Assembly: GCA_028689615.1 (NCBI GenBank)
Contig: JAQVCV010000006.1
Coordinates: forward strand, 1 to 64,000
Reading direction: 5' to 3'
DNA from: Bacteroidales bacterium
GTDB lineage: Bacteria > Bacteroidota > Bacteroidia > Bacteroidales > TTA-H9
Length of the DNA stretch: 64,000 bases
Of this stretch, positions 17,360 through 24,981 are shown one piece after another. The notes below the pieces were generated by a model that did no database searches, had not been told where the DNA came from, and saw only the letters and a program-made list of their open reading frames with translations. The first letter of the stretch is position 1. Each line of letters starts with the position of its first letter. The translations under genes and the position numbers were made by a program.

Positions 17360-18727
17360 ATGAAACGAAATGTGATTATTATCGGTGCTGCTGGAAGAGA
17401 TTTCCACAATTTCAACACTTTCTACAGAGGAAAAGCCGAGTACAATGTAGTAGCATTTACTGCTGCACAGATTCCTGATATTGACGGAAGAAAATATCCA
17501 GCTGAACTTGCAGGGGCTGATCTTTATCCGAATGGAATTCCAATTCTTGCGGAAGAGAACTTACCACAACTCATCAAGGACCTCAATGCCCATGATTGTG
17601 TTTTCGCTTATAGCGATGTTCCGTATAAAAGATTAATGAACATTAGTGCCATAGTTAACACTGCTGGTGCAAACTTCATTTTACTTGGACCTGCCGAAAC
17701 TATGGTAAAAAGCACTAAACCAGTAATTGCAGTTGGTGCAACACGCACTGGTTGTGGCAAAAGTCAGACATCAAGGCGTGTTATCGAGATACTGATGGAG
17801 CAAGGTCTCAAAGTTGTTGCTGTTAGACATCCTATGCCATACGGAGATTTGGTTGCACAAAAAGTTCAACGCTTTGCAAAGGTTGAAGATCTGGCTAAGC
17901 ATAAATGCACCATTGAAGAAATGGAAGAATACGAACCACATGTAGTAAGAGGAAATGTTATTTATGCTGGAGTTGATTATGAGGCCATTCTGAGGGCTGC
18001 TGAAAACGATCCTGATGGTTGCGATGTAGTGCTTTGGGATGGTGGAAATAATGACTTTCCATTCTACAAACCCGATTTAATGATCGGTGTTGCAGATCCT
18101 CATCGTCCCGGTGCTGAAGTTTCATACTATCCTGGTGAAGTTGTTGCCCGTATGTCAGATGTTATTGTGATCAATAAGATTGATTCAGCATCTTTTGAGA
18201 ACATACAAAAGGTTCGCGATAATATTGCTGCTATTAATCCTAAAGCCAAAGTAATTGATGGTGCATCTCCTTTGACTGTGGACAAACCTGAACTTATCAG
18301 AGGAAAACGTGCCTTGGTTATTGAGGATGGTCCTACCCTGACTCATGGTGAAATGAAAATTGGTGCCGGAACCGTTGCTGCAACTAAATTTGGGGCTGCA
18401 GAGCTTGTTGACCCAAGAAACTATGCGGTTGGAAAACTTGCCGAGACTTTTAAAATTTATCCCAATATTGGTACTCTTCTGCCAGCTATGGGTTATGGCG
18501 ATCAGCAGGTTAAAGATTTGGAAGCAACCATTTCAAACACTCCTTGCGATGTGGTAGTAATTGCAACCCCCATCGATCTTAACAGGATAGTAAAAATCGA
18601 TAAGCCAACAGTAAAAGTGGGCTATGATTTGCAAGAAATTGGCCACCCCAACCTCGATGAGGTTCTTTGTGACTTCATTAAGGATCACAATCTAGCTCCA
18701 AAGAATGGCTGTTCCTGCTGTAAATAA
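17360..18727 (+). CDS. COG2403 GTPase-like protein (cyclic 2,3-diphosphoglycerate synthetase family)
   Basis: 455 residues. N-terminal Rossmann-like part (NVIIIGAAGRDFHNFNTFYRG), then a P-loop AVGATRTGCGKSQTSRR at about residue 128-144, acidic metal-binding motif VLWDGGNNDFPF, and NKID as in GTPases. The protein ends CSCCK, a possible metal site. The family contains the archaeal cyclic 2,3-diphosphoglycerate synthetase, but most members are bacterial and have no proven role. Its position directly before pyrB-pyrI, separated by a terminator, suggests a link to carbamoyl-phosphate or nucleotide metabolism; that is inference. Confidence 0.75.
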   Translation: MKRNVIIIGAAGRDFHNFNTFYRGKAEYNVVAFTAAQIPDIDGRKYPAELAGADLYPNGIPILAEENLPQLIKDLNAHDCVFAYSDVPYKRLMNISAIVNTAGANFILLGPAETMVKSTKPVIAVGATRTGCGKSQTSRRVIEILMEQGLKVVAVRHPMPYGDLVAQKVQRFAKVEDLAKHKCTIEEMEEYEPHVVRGNVIYAGVDYEAILRAAENDPDGCDVVLWDGGNNDFPFYKPDLMIGVADPHRPGAEVSYYPGEVVARMSDVIVINKIDSASFENIQKVRDNIAAINPKAKVIDGASPLTVDKPELIRGKRALVIEDGPTLTHGEMKIGAGTVAATKFGAAELVDPRNYAVGKLAETFKIYPNIGTLLPAMGYGDQQVKDLEATISNTPCDVVVIATPIDLNRIVKIDKPTVKVGYDLQEIGHPNLDEVLCDFIKDHNLAPKNGCSCCK

Positions 18728-18736
18728 TTGATAATT

Positions 18737-18761
18737 GGCGACGAAAGTCGCCTTTTTTTTT
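18737..18761 (+). terminator. terminator after COG2403 gene
   Basis: GGCGAC / GTCGCC stem with GAAA loop and nine T. Confidence 0.9.
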
Positions 18762-18798
18762 GCCCAAAATCCATTTCTAAATATTTAAATTATCTAAA

Positions 18799-19704
18799 AT
18801 GAAAAATCGAAGTCTTGTTTCTATCAATGATTTCACAAAGGCTGAGCAATTACAAATACTCGATAGAGCCGAGGAGTTTGAAAAGAACCCAAATCAAAGG
18901 ATCTTGCAAGGCAAAGTAGTTGCATCTCTCTTTTTTGAACCCAGCACCCGAACAAGGTTAAGTTTTGAAAGTGCTGTTAATCGATTGGGTGGTCGTGTAA
19001 TTGGCTTTAGTGATGCCAATAGTTCGAGCACATCAAAAGGTGAATCCCTCAAAGATACCATTCTGACTGTATCTAATTACAGCGATCTTATAGTGATGCG
19101 TCACCCGATCGAAGGATCAGCAAGATGGGCGAGTGAGGTAGCTTCGGTACCTATTATTAATGCCGGAGACGGAGCAAACCAGCATCCAACTCAATGTTTA
19201 CTAGATTTGTACACCATTCGCCAGACTCAGGGAACTCTTGATAACCTGAATATCGCGTTCGTAGGTGATTTGAAATATGGCCGAACTGTACACTCGTTGG
19301 TTATGGCATTAACGCAGTTTAATACAACTTTTCATCTAATTTCTCCGACGGAATTAAAACTCCCCAGCTCAGTCAAGATGTATATTAAAGACGCCAATCT
19401 TGAATATCATCAATACACAGAAATAACCGATGCTATACCTAAAATCGACATTCTTTTTATGACAAGAATCCAAAGGGAGCGATTCTCTGATCCTATGGAA
19501 TATGAACGGGTTAAAAATTCCTACATTCTCAAAAATTCAATGTTAGAGAAATCCAGGCAGAATTTAAAAATCCTGCATCCCCTTCCCAGGGTTAATGAAA
19601 TAAATGAAGATGTTGATCCTAATCCAAAAGCCTACTATTTCCAGCAAGCTTTGAATGGGGTTTTTGTAAGACAAGCTTTAATTGCGAAAATTCTTGGTGT
19701 TTAA
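18799..19704 (+). CDS. pyrB: aspartate carbamoyltransferase catalytic subunit
   Basis: 301 residues, normal length. Carbamoyl-phosphate site [12 protein letters not shown], loop with [18 protein letters not shown] and the aspartate-binding MTRIQRERF segment, plus HPLPRVNEI. It makes N-carbamoyl-aspartate, the committed step of pyrimidine synthesis, in the cytoplasm. pyrI follows and, as in enterobacteria, would form the c6r6 allosteric enzyme. I see no clear attenuator between the upstream terminator and the ATG. Confidence 0.97.
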   Translation: MKNRSLVSINDFTKAEQLQILDRAEEFEKNPNQRILQGKVVASLFFEPSTRTRLSFESAVNRLGGRVIGFSDANSSSTSKGESLKDTILTVSNYSDLIVMRHPIEGSARWASEVASVPIINAGDGANQHPTQCLLDLYTIRQTQGTLDNLNIAFVGDLKYGRTVHSLVMALTQFNTTFHLISPTELKLPSSVKMYIKDANLEYHQYTEITDAIPKIDILFMTRIQRERFSDPMEYERVKNSYILKNSMLEKSRQNLKILHPLPRVNEINEDVDPNPKAYYFQQALNGVFVRQALIAKILGV

Positions 19705-19723
19705 AACTATCAAATTATCTATC

Positions 19724-20188
19724 ATGAGCACAGAACTCAGAAAAGAACTTATTGTTTCTGCCATCGAAAACGGAACTGTTATCGATCACATCCCTTCAAA
19801 CTCCGTCTTTCAAGTTATGAAAATTTTAGAATTGGATAAAACTACCAATCAAGTTCTGTTTGGAACCAACCTTGAAAGTCAAAAATTTGGAAGAAAAGGG
19901 ATTATTAAAGTCCGTGAAAAATTCTTTACTGACACGGCTATCAACAAAATAGCGCTTGTAGCTCCCAATGCCACATTAATTGAAATTAGGAGTTTTAAGG
20001 TTGTAACAAAAAGGAAGGTCAATGTTCCTGATAATGTTGAAAACATTGCGAAATGTTTTAATCCCAAATGCATAACAAACATTGAACAAGTTCCTACAAG
20101 GTTTAAAGTAGTTGACAAGACGGAACTGCGCCTTTTATGTCACTACTGCGAAAAAATCACTAAGAAAGAGAACATCCATTTCATTTAG
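19724..20188 (+). CDS. pyrI: aspartate carbamoyltransferase regulatory subunit
   Basis: 154 residues from the ATG at 19724 (MSTELRKELIVSAIENG); the track start lies inside pyrB. N-terminal allosteric nucleotide-binding domain (GTVIDHIPSNSVFQVMKIL) and C-terminal zinc domain with four cysteines in the expected pattern, CFNPKC ... CHYC. It confers feedback control by CTP and ATP on PyrB. The gene is 19 bases after pyrB and ends before a strong terminator. Confidence 0.95.
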   Translation: MSTELRKELIVSAIENGTVIDHIPSNSVFQVMKILELDKTTNQVLFGTNLESQKFGRKGIIKVREKFFTDTAINKIALVAPNATLIEIRSFKVVTKRKVNVPDNVENIAKCFNPKCITNIEQVPTRFKVVDKTELRLLCHYCEKITKKENIHFI

Positions 20189-20226
20189 GGTTAATTTATT
20201 CTTTTTTAACTATTTAACCATTATTT

Positions 20227-20260
20227 TAAAATGAAGTCAATTCTTGACTTCATTTTTTTT
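20227..20260 (+). terminator. terminator of pyrBI
   Basis: ATGAAGTCAA / TTGACTTCAT 10-bp stem, loop TTC, followed by eight T. Confidence 0.85.
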
Positions 20261-20490
20261 AAATGCTGTCCCGAAATCATTGGTTTTTATATGAAAATGC
20301 ATTATATCATTTATCCTATATCGTATAGTTTTATTGTTTATAATAATTGACTGAAATCTAATTAATAATCATTATTTCAGGCATTTAGTCATACTATTGT
20401 GTTTTTGAAGGCCCTATCGGATAAGAACAATACGACTTCTAATTAATAAATATTTCTATAATTAACTATTTATAAGCCCAGTACGACGTT

Positions 20491-20505
20491 TGGCACAACA
20501 ATTGA
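20491..20505 (+). promoter_or_regulatory. possible sigma-54-type promoter
   Basis: TGGCAC, 5 bases, TTGA: the GG and the G of the -12 element are 10 bases apart as in sigma-54 promoters, but the consensus GC at -12 is GA here. It precedes the structured RNA candidate by about 11 bases. Upstream, 20316-20328 (CTATA-TCG-TATAG) is a possible activator palindrome. Confidence 0.4.
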
Positions 20506-20515
20506 GATATTCTAT

Positions 20516-20658
20516 ATGCTGTTGCAGGTAAAACTTGGTAATAAACCAAATTAAACTCTCTTTACCTACTTTTCATTAGTTGTTTTTGTTGTTTTAAGTT
20601 ATTAAGTACTTTTTGATTACTTTTTCCGGTTCGCAGTGATGCGCACCGGTTTTTTTTT
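20516..20658 (+). ncRNA. candidate structured small RNA
   Basis: The 600-base gap between pyrI and the AOR gene contains no supportable ORF, but has an isolated strong terminator at 20626-20658 well beyond the pyrI terminator. Between it and the sigma-54-like element are nested stems: AGGTAAA (20526-20532) with TTTACCT (20561-20567) enclosing TTGGT (20535-20539) with ACCAA (20545-20549). This layout, promoter-like box, nested hairpins and intrinsic terminator, fits a small RNA of about 140 nt. I do not recognise the family. The 5' end is an estimate. Confidence 0.5.
20626..20658 (+). terminator. orphan intrinsic terminator
   Basis: CCGGTTCGCA / TGCGCACCGG stem (one mismatch), loop GTGA, followed by nine T. 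GC-rich in an AT-rich surrounding and with no coding gene ending near it. Confidence 0.8.
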
Positions 20659-20734
20659 ATAGGCGACAGAATAGCCTCTCTTTCTTTTATAAATCCTATG
20701 AATTATGATGGGCTTTTATCGATTCAAACACCAA

Positions 20735-20768
20735 TGAAAAAAGGCTCTTGCAAGAAATTGCAAGAGCC
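20735..20768 (-). terminator. terminator of AOR gene
   Basis: GGCTCTTGCAA / TTGCAAGAGCC 11-bp stem with a GAAA-type loop; T-run on the minus strand. Confidence 0.85.
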
Positions 20769-20792
20769 GTGAAATTCTCACTGATTAGCAAG

Positions 20793-22952
20793 CTAATCCT
20801 GAAGAGGAGATACAATCTCGATCAGTTCAGGAAGATCCATCCCAATACTTTTTAAATGCTCTATTTTGGGTACACCGTTTTTCGTCCAGCCACGTCTCTC
20901 GTAAACAGCATCCAAGAGCTTCTCATATTGATCTTCTCGGTAATTTCTAATAATAGCCATCTTTTCCAGTGTGGATTTACCTTCAGGATCAACACCTAAT
21001 AACTCTTTCAATTGTTTATCATATCTTTCTTGTCTGGATTCATATTCCTCTTGAGTCACGGGACCGGCAGCCCTGTAGGGTTGAGCATCATGCTTTCGAA
21101 GTCCAAAACCACGACGAATATTGAATATGCGTTGGAAATTGTACACACGTTCCGATTGTCGAATCATTTCAATTTTGTCAATGTTTTGACCAGTTACTCC
21201 ATTATATACTGTTATGTAGTTATCGACATGCTCTGGTATCTTGGCAGGTTCGTCGGTATATTTATTGTTTTCAGGGGTAACGTCGTTCCAAACAATTTTG
21301 CAAAGTCCCATTAAACCAAACCAGGTTCTAAACATTGGGAAATAGTGCAATGCTTCTGCCTTCTTTTCAAAAGTCGGAATTTGGTTGTTAACCATATCCA
21401 TGAAAATGAGCCATGCTTCATCATGTTGTGGACCTTTATTTGTCATTGCATAGCCACCTTGTTGTGCGAGTGATTCTTTAGATACATATTGCGAATACTC
21501 CAATCCTTTGTTCTCCATTCCAATATCCTGAAGGAATTTGGGATCGGCACCATACTCCTTAACAAATATCTGTTTTAATTTTCGAACTCCGAGGCCTGCC
21601 ATTTTACCGAAGCCCTCTCCACGAGCTAATTGATGAAGCAATTCAAGCGAATCAGGAACGTTTCCAAAACTGAGTTCCAACCCTCCGGTAATCTCCTTAT
21701 TGATGATTCCAGCCTCATAACATTCCATAAGAAATGCAACGATAGTACCCCAGGTTATTGTACATATTCCGTAAGTATCGCAGTAAAAATTTGCCTCGAT
21801 TATTGCATCGTAATCAAAAATGCCAAGATTAGAGCCAAGGCCAGCAGCAGTCTCATATTCAGGGCCATCAACAATTACCTTTGTTCCTTTATAGGGACCT
21901 GTTTTTAATTCGAAATCATCAACACCTTTAGCACATTGCATAGCGCATCCCAACCAGCAGGCATCGTTGATTCCCAAGGTAAAATATTTGTCACGTAAAA
22001 GGTCTGAGTGAATCTTAATAGCATCCTTATGGCTACCATACTTAAAGTTGTGAGTCGGCAACAAATCATAATCGCTCATCACGTTGACAATATTGGCTGT
22101 CCCTTTCTTTCTCATCTGGTTTTGCTTATCGTCCAAATCTACCATTTCCTTAGTATAACGTCTTCCTCGTTCCATGATAGACTCTAAATCAGCAACATTA
22201 TTTAAATTTCCACTCACCCCGGCAATCTTAGCAACTATTGCCTTAATCTTCTTATCACGCATAACGGTACCCAGGCCACCTCTGCCAGCTTGTTTCAGTC
22301 TGACTTTTTTTCGCTTAACGTCCCAGAATGTGAAATTTATCATTCCAATCAGAGAGTGTTCGGCTGCAGCACCAGTGGAAACAATACCTATATTTTTTGC
22401 ATCTTTTTCATTTTCAGAGAATGCTTCAGTAAGTTCTTCAGCTAAAAGATGCGAGTCAACAGTAAATCCAGGATCTTCAAAAATCTCAATCCGGTGATTT
22501 ATACCATCTATGAAAATGATAACATCCTTTTCAGCTTTTCCTTGAAGTTCGAGAGCATCAAATCCAGCGAATTTTGTAAAGGGACCGAAATACCCACCAA
22601 CATTGGAGTCCATGATTGAATCTGTTTGTGGCGAAATTGACACAAGTAGCGATTTCCCTGCACCGGAATATTGCGTAATCCCACCTACTGGACCTGGACT
22701 AATAATAATTTCATTTTCAGGATCATTCCATTTTGTTGTAGGAGTAGTTGCATCCCAAAGAAGTCGTAAACCAAATCCTTTCCCACCAATGAACTTATCC
22801 TTCATTAACTGAGATACAGGTTTTTCTTTTATTTCGCATGACCCTACATTTATATATAGTGTACGGTTGTTATAACCACGCTGGATTGGCCACCAAGAAT
22901 AGGTGTAATCTTTTAAAACAGTCCTTTTGGATAAGAGTTCCTTGTATGACAT
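20793..22952 (-). CDS. aldehyde:ferredoxin oxidoreductase family tungsten/molybdenum enzyme
   Basis: 719 residues from the ATG at 22950-22952 (MSYKELLSKR); the track start is a TTG at the edge of the promoter. AOR fold: N-terminal domain with IGGKGFGLRLLWD, SPGPVGG and SGAGKSLLVSISP, then the [4Fe-4S] cysteines CWLGCAMQC (C332, C336, C340) and a later MGLCKIVWND. The family uses a bis-pyranopterin tungsten (sometimes molybdenum) cofactor to oxidise aldehydes to acids with ferredoxin as acceptor. It is about 100 residues longer than typical AOR, with an N-terminal extension of about 30 residues and a longer C-terminus. Cytoplasmic. Substrate unknown. ThiF- and ThiS-like genes lie just across the divergent promoter region. 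Confidence 0.88.
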   Translation of the reverse strand: MSYKELLSKRTVLKDYTYSWWPIQRGYNNRTLYINVGSCEIKEKPVSQLMKDKFIGGKGFGLRLLWDATTPTTKWNDPENEIIISPGPVGGITQYSGAGKSLLVSISPQTDSIMDSNVGGYFGPFTKFAGFDALELQGKAEKDVIIFIDGINHRIEIFEDPGFTVDSHLLAEELTEAFSENEKDAKNIGIVSTGAAAEHSLIGMINFTFWDVKRKKVRLKQAGRGGLGTVMRDKKIKAIVAKIAGVSGNLNNVADLESIMERGRRYTKEMVDLDDKQNQMRKKGTANIVNVMSDYDLLPTHNFKYGSHKDAIKIHSDLLRDKYFTLGINDACWLGCAMQCAKGVDDFELKTGPYKGTKVIVDGPEYETAAGLGSNLGIFDYDAIIEANFYCDTYGICTITWGTIVAFLMECYEAGIINKEITGGLELSFGNVPDSLELLHQLARGEGFGKMAGLGVRKLKQIFVKEYGADPKFLQDIGMENKGLEYSQYVSKESLAQQGGYAMTNKGPQHDEAWLIFMDMVNNQIPTFEKKAEALHYFPMFRTWFGLMGLCKIVWNDVTPENNKYTDEPAKIPEHVDNYITVYNGVTGQNIDKIEMIRQSERVYNFQRIFNIRRGFGLRKHDAQPYRAAGPVTQEEYESRQERYDKQLKELLGVDPEGKSTLEKMAIIRNYREDQYEKLLDAVYERRGWTKNGVPKIEHLKSIGMDLPELIEIVSPLQD

Positions 22953-22980
22953 ATAATTGAAGTTGTGATTTTCTTGAGTA

Positions 22981-22988
22981 CAAATATA
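22981..22988 (-). promoter_or_regulatory. -7 box of AOR gene
   Basis: TATATTTG on the minus strand, 28 bases upstream of the ATG. Confidence 0.65.
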
Positions 22989-23162
22989 CAATAAATGTCG
23001 GAAATACTCCTTTCCATCCTAAAAATCAGATATGTAGGGTCGTGCATATCGACTTCATACACAAAACCAGTCAACCTTCTTTATTTCCGCATGTTAACTA
23101 AAAACGTTATCTTAATAATTCATTTGTATCGTTGCTTGTTATTGATTGAAAGAACTTTTCGC

Positions 23163-23170
23163 TATTTTTG
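23163..23170 (+). promoter_or_regulatory. -7 box of small winged-helix gene
   Basis: TATTTTTG, 16 bases before the ATG at 23187. Confidence 0.6.
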
Positions 23171-23186
23171 ACAAAATTTTTGACTT

Positions 23187-23366
23187 ATGGATACTCATGA
23201 AGCAATTCTACATGCTCTCCAAAACAGTGAGAAGCCGATGAAAGCCGGAGAAATAGCTAATGCTATCGGAATTGATAAGAAAGAGGTTGATAAATCCATC
23301 AAAACCTTGGTTAAAGAATCAAAACTTCACTCACCAATGAGGTGTTATTACGCTTTAACACGCTAG
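23187..23366 (+). CDS. small winged-helix (HTH) protein
   Basis: 59 residues, too short for the ORF track; read directly from the sequence. MDTHEAILHALQNSEKPMKAGEIANAIGIDKKEVDKSIKTLVKES then a C-terminal PMRCYYALT wing. The helix-turn-helix (AGEIANAIGIDKKEVDKSIKTLVKE) with a short beta wing is typical of stand-alone winged-helix proteins of the MarR/transcription-factor type. It has its own -7 box and sits between the AOR gene and thiF, so it may regulate that neighbourhood; that is inference. Confidence 0.75.
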   Translation: MDTHEAILHALQNSEKPMKAGEIANAIGIDKKEVDKSIKTLVKESKLHSPMRCYYALTR

Positions 23367-23444
23367 TTGTTTAATTGTGTCAATTTATCTCTAGTCTGAC
23401 GCAGATGTAGGGCACTTCCGAAACAATAACAAAATAAATATTCC

Positions 23445-24074
23445 ATGAATGTGGATTTTCAATCAGCTAATATTTTAAAAGTCAGACATTTCCTTCGCTC
23501 ATTCAAGGTTGGCATTGCTGGGGCTGGAGGGTTAGGAAGTAACTGTGCCGTTGCATTAGCCAGAACCGGTATTGGTCATTTGGTAGTAGTTGATTTCGAT
23601 ATTGTTGAACCATTAAACCTTAATCGTCAGTATTTCTTTGCAAACCAAATAGGGAAGAAGAAAGTGGAAGCTTTAAAGGAAGTTATTTCCTGGATTGACC
23701 CTGACATCCAGTTTACAGCAATTCACGAAAAATTATCAAGCCAGAACCTGTTAAATTTTTTTAAGACCTGTGATATAATTGTGGAGGCATTTGATAAAAT
23801 TGATCAAAAAAAGATGATTGCAGAAACTATACTATCATCCGGCATATCTGCCCCTCTTGTAATGGGATCAGGTATGGCAGGATTGAATCATACACAACTG
23901 TTGGTTGAGCGGTATGATAGATTGATTGTGTGCGGAGATCAAATTACCGAGGTGAGCGGCAATCAAATACCTATGGCTCCAAGAGTTGCAATGGTTGCAA
24001 ACCTTCAAGCAAACGAAGTTTTAAATTTTTTGATGAAAGATTTCACTTTTGATTATGAAGATACTTCTGAATAA
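23445..24074 (+). CDS. ThiF-family sulfur-carrier adenylyltransferase
   Basis: 209 residues, short E1-like form. Rossmann ATP-binding GIAGAGGLGSNCAVALARTGIG, the DFDIVEPLNLNRQYF motif with the adenylate-contacting Arg and Asp, and AFDKIDQKKM. It lacks the zinc-binding CxxC pair of MoeB and E. coli ThiF. The family activates the C-terminal GG of ThiS or MoaD-like carriers. The partner ThiS gene overlaps its 3' end. No thiG or thiH is nearby, so the sulfur may go to thiazole made elsewhere or to pterin cofactor for the adjacent AOR. Confidence 0.85.
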   Translation: MNVDFQSANILKVRHFLRSFKVGIAGAGGLGSNCAVALARTGIGHLVVVDFDIVEPLNLNRQYFFANQIGKKKVEALKEVISWIDPDIQFTAIHEKLSSQNLLNFFKTCDIIVEAFDKIDQKKMIAETILSSGISAPLVMGSGMAGLNHTQLLVERYDRLIVCGDQITEVSGNQIPMAPRVAMVANLQANEVLNFLMKDFTFDYEDTSE

Positions 24075-24258
24075 CCGCGATACACACTATTCTGACACTA
24101 CTCTAAGTATTGCAGACATTATCACCAAAGAGAATTTTTCTTACAAACGACTGGTTACCAGGCTAAATAACAAAGTCGTGAGAGACGAGGAGCAAAAGAC
24201 TACTTATGTAAAAAATGGCGATCGGTTAGAGATAATTCACCTAATGGCAGGAGGCTAA
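24055..24258 (+). CDS. ThiS/MoaD-like sulfur carrier protein
   Basis: 67 residues from the ATG at 24055, overlapping the end of thiF by 20 bases in another frame, so the two are translated from one message. Beta-grasp fold size, with KNGDRLEIIHLMAGG at the end; the C-terminal Gly-Gly is the adenylation and thiocarboxylation site. The pattern matches ThiS more than MoaD, but with an AOR next door either role is possible. Confidence 0.88.
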   Translation: MKILLNNRDTHYSDTTLSIADIITKENFSYKRLVTRLNNKVVRDEEQKTTYVKNGDRLEIIHLMAGG

Positions 24259-24305
24259 TTTCTAAATACAGAGCGAGAACAAATCTGCCTGCAATTGACC
24301 TTTTA

Positions 24306-24860
24306 TTATTTGAATTTTAATGAATTAGCGCCGTAATTCAGCAAAGGATCGCCTGCATGATGGTAATATCCTTTTGTGTATCCTAAAAGTTGTTCGTGGA
24401 TTAAACCCGTCAAGCTATTATCTTTCATGCTGTCAGACAAATGAGTAACAACAATGTTTGCAATAAACATATCGTGACTTCCTAACTGTAATATTTCTAC
24501 TACCTCGCACTCAAGCGATACAATGGCCTCACCAACTCTAACCGTGTCCAACTTTTCACACAACAAGGGAGTGAGGCCTGTTTCTTTAAATTTATCAAAT
24601 ATTTTGCCCGTTTTCGTTCCACAAAAATCAACCTCTTGAACCAAGGTGGAGGGCATCAAATTGATAACAAATTGCCTCATTTCGGATATAAGGTGATGCG
24701 AAAATCTTTCCTTTCTGACCGAGATGTAACACATTGGAGGAGTGGAATTAACCGTTCCTGTCCAAGCAATTGTGATTAAATTGGGTGATGCCACCGCCCC
24801 ACACGATATAAGTGCAGCGGGAACTGGATAGATCACTGATTCAGGGCTTTTAAGGATCAT
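24306..24860 (-). CDS. flavin reductase-like FMN-binding protein
   Basis: 184 residues. Split-barrel FMN-binding family (DIM6/NTAB): YPVPAALISCGAVASPNLITIAWTGTVNSTPPMCYISVRKERFSHHLI covers the flavin-binding core, and the C-terminal half carries the conserved GHHDMF-like element (LGSHDMFIANIV). Such proteins reduce flavins or act as flavin-dependent oxidoreductases; related archaeal proteins are ferric reductases. It converges on thiS with 47 bases between them. Confidence 0.85.
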   Translation of the reverse strand: MILKSPESVIYPVPAALISCGAVASPNLITIAWTGTVNSTPPMCYISVRKERFSHHLISEMRQFVINLMPSTLVQEVDFCGTKTGKIFDKFKETGLTPLLCEKLDTVRVGEAIVSLECEVVEILQLGSHDMFIANIVVTHLSDSMKDNSLTGLIHEQLLGYTKGYYHHAGDPLLNYGANSLKFK

Positions 24861-24921
24861 ATCAATTCGATTAAATTTTCATGACAAATTTAGAATGATC
24901 ATTTGAAATGATCACCATTTT

Positions 24922-24950
24922 GTTGGACAATTTCAGGAATCGTATCTTTG
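24922..24950 (+). promoter_or_regulatory. promoter of guaA
   Basis: TTG at 24922-24924, 18-base spacer, TATCTTTG at 24943-24950; the ATG is 31 bases downstream. Confidence 0.65.
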
Positions 24951-24981
24951 CAGGTCATTAAACATCCAACACCTTTTTCAA

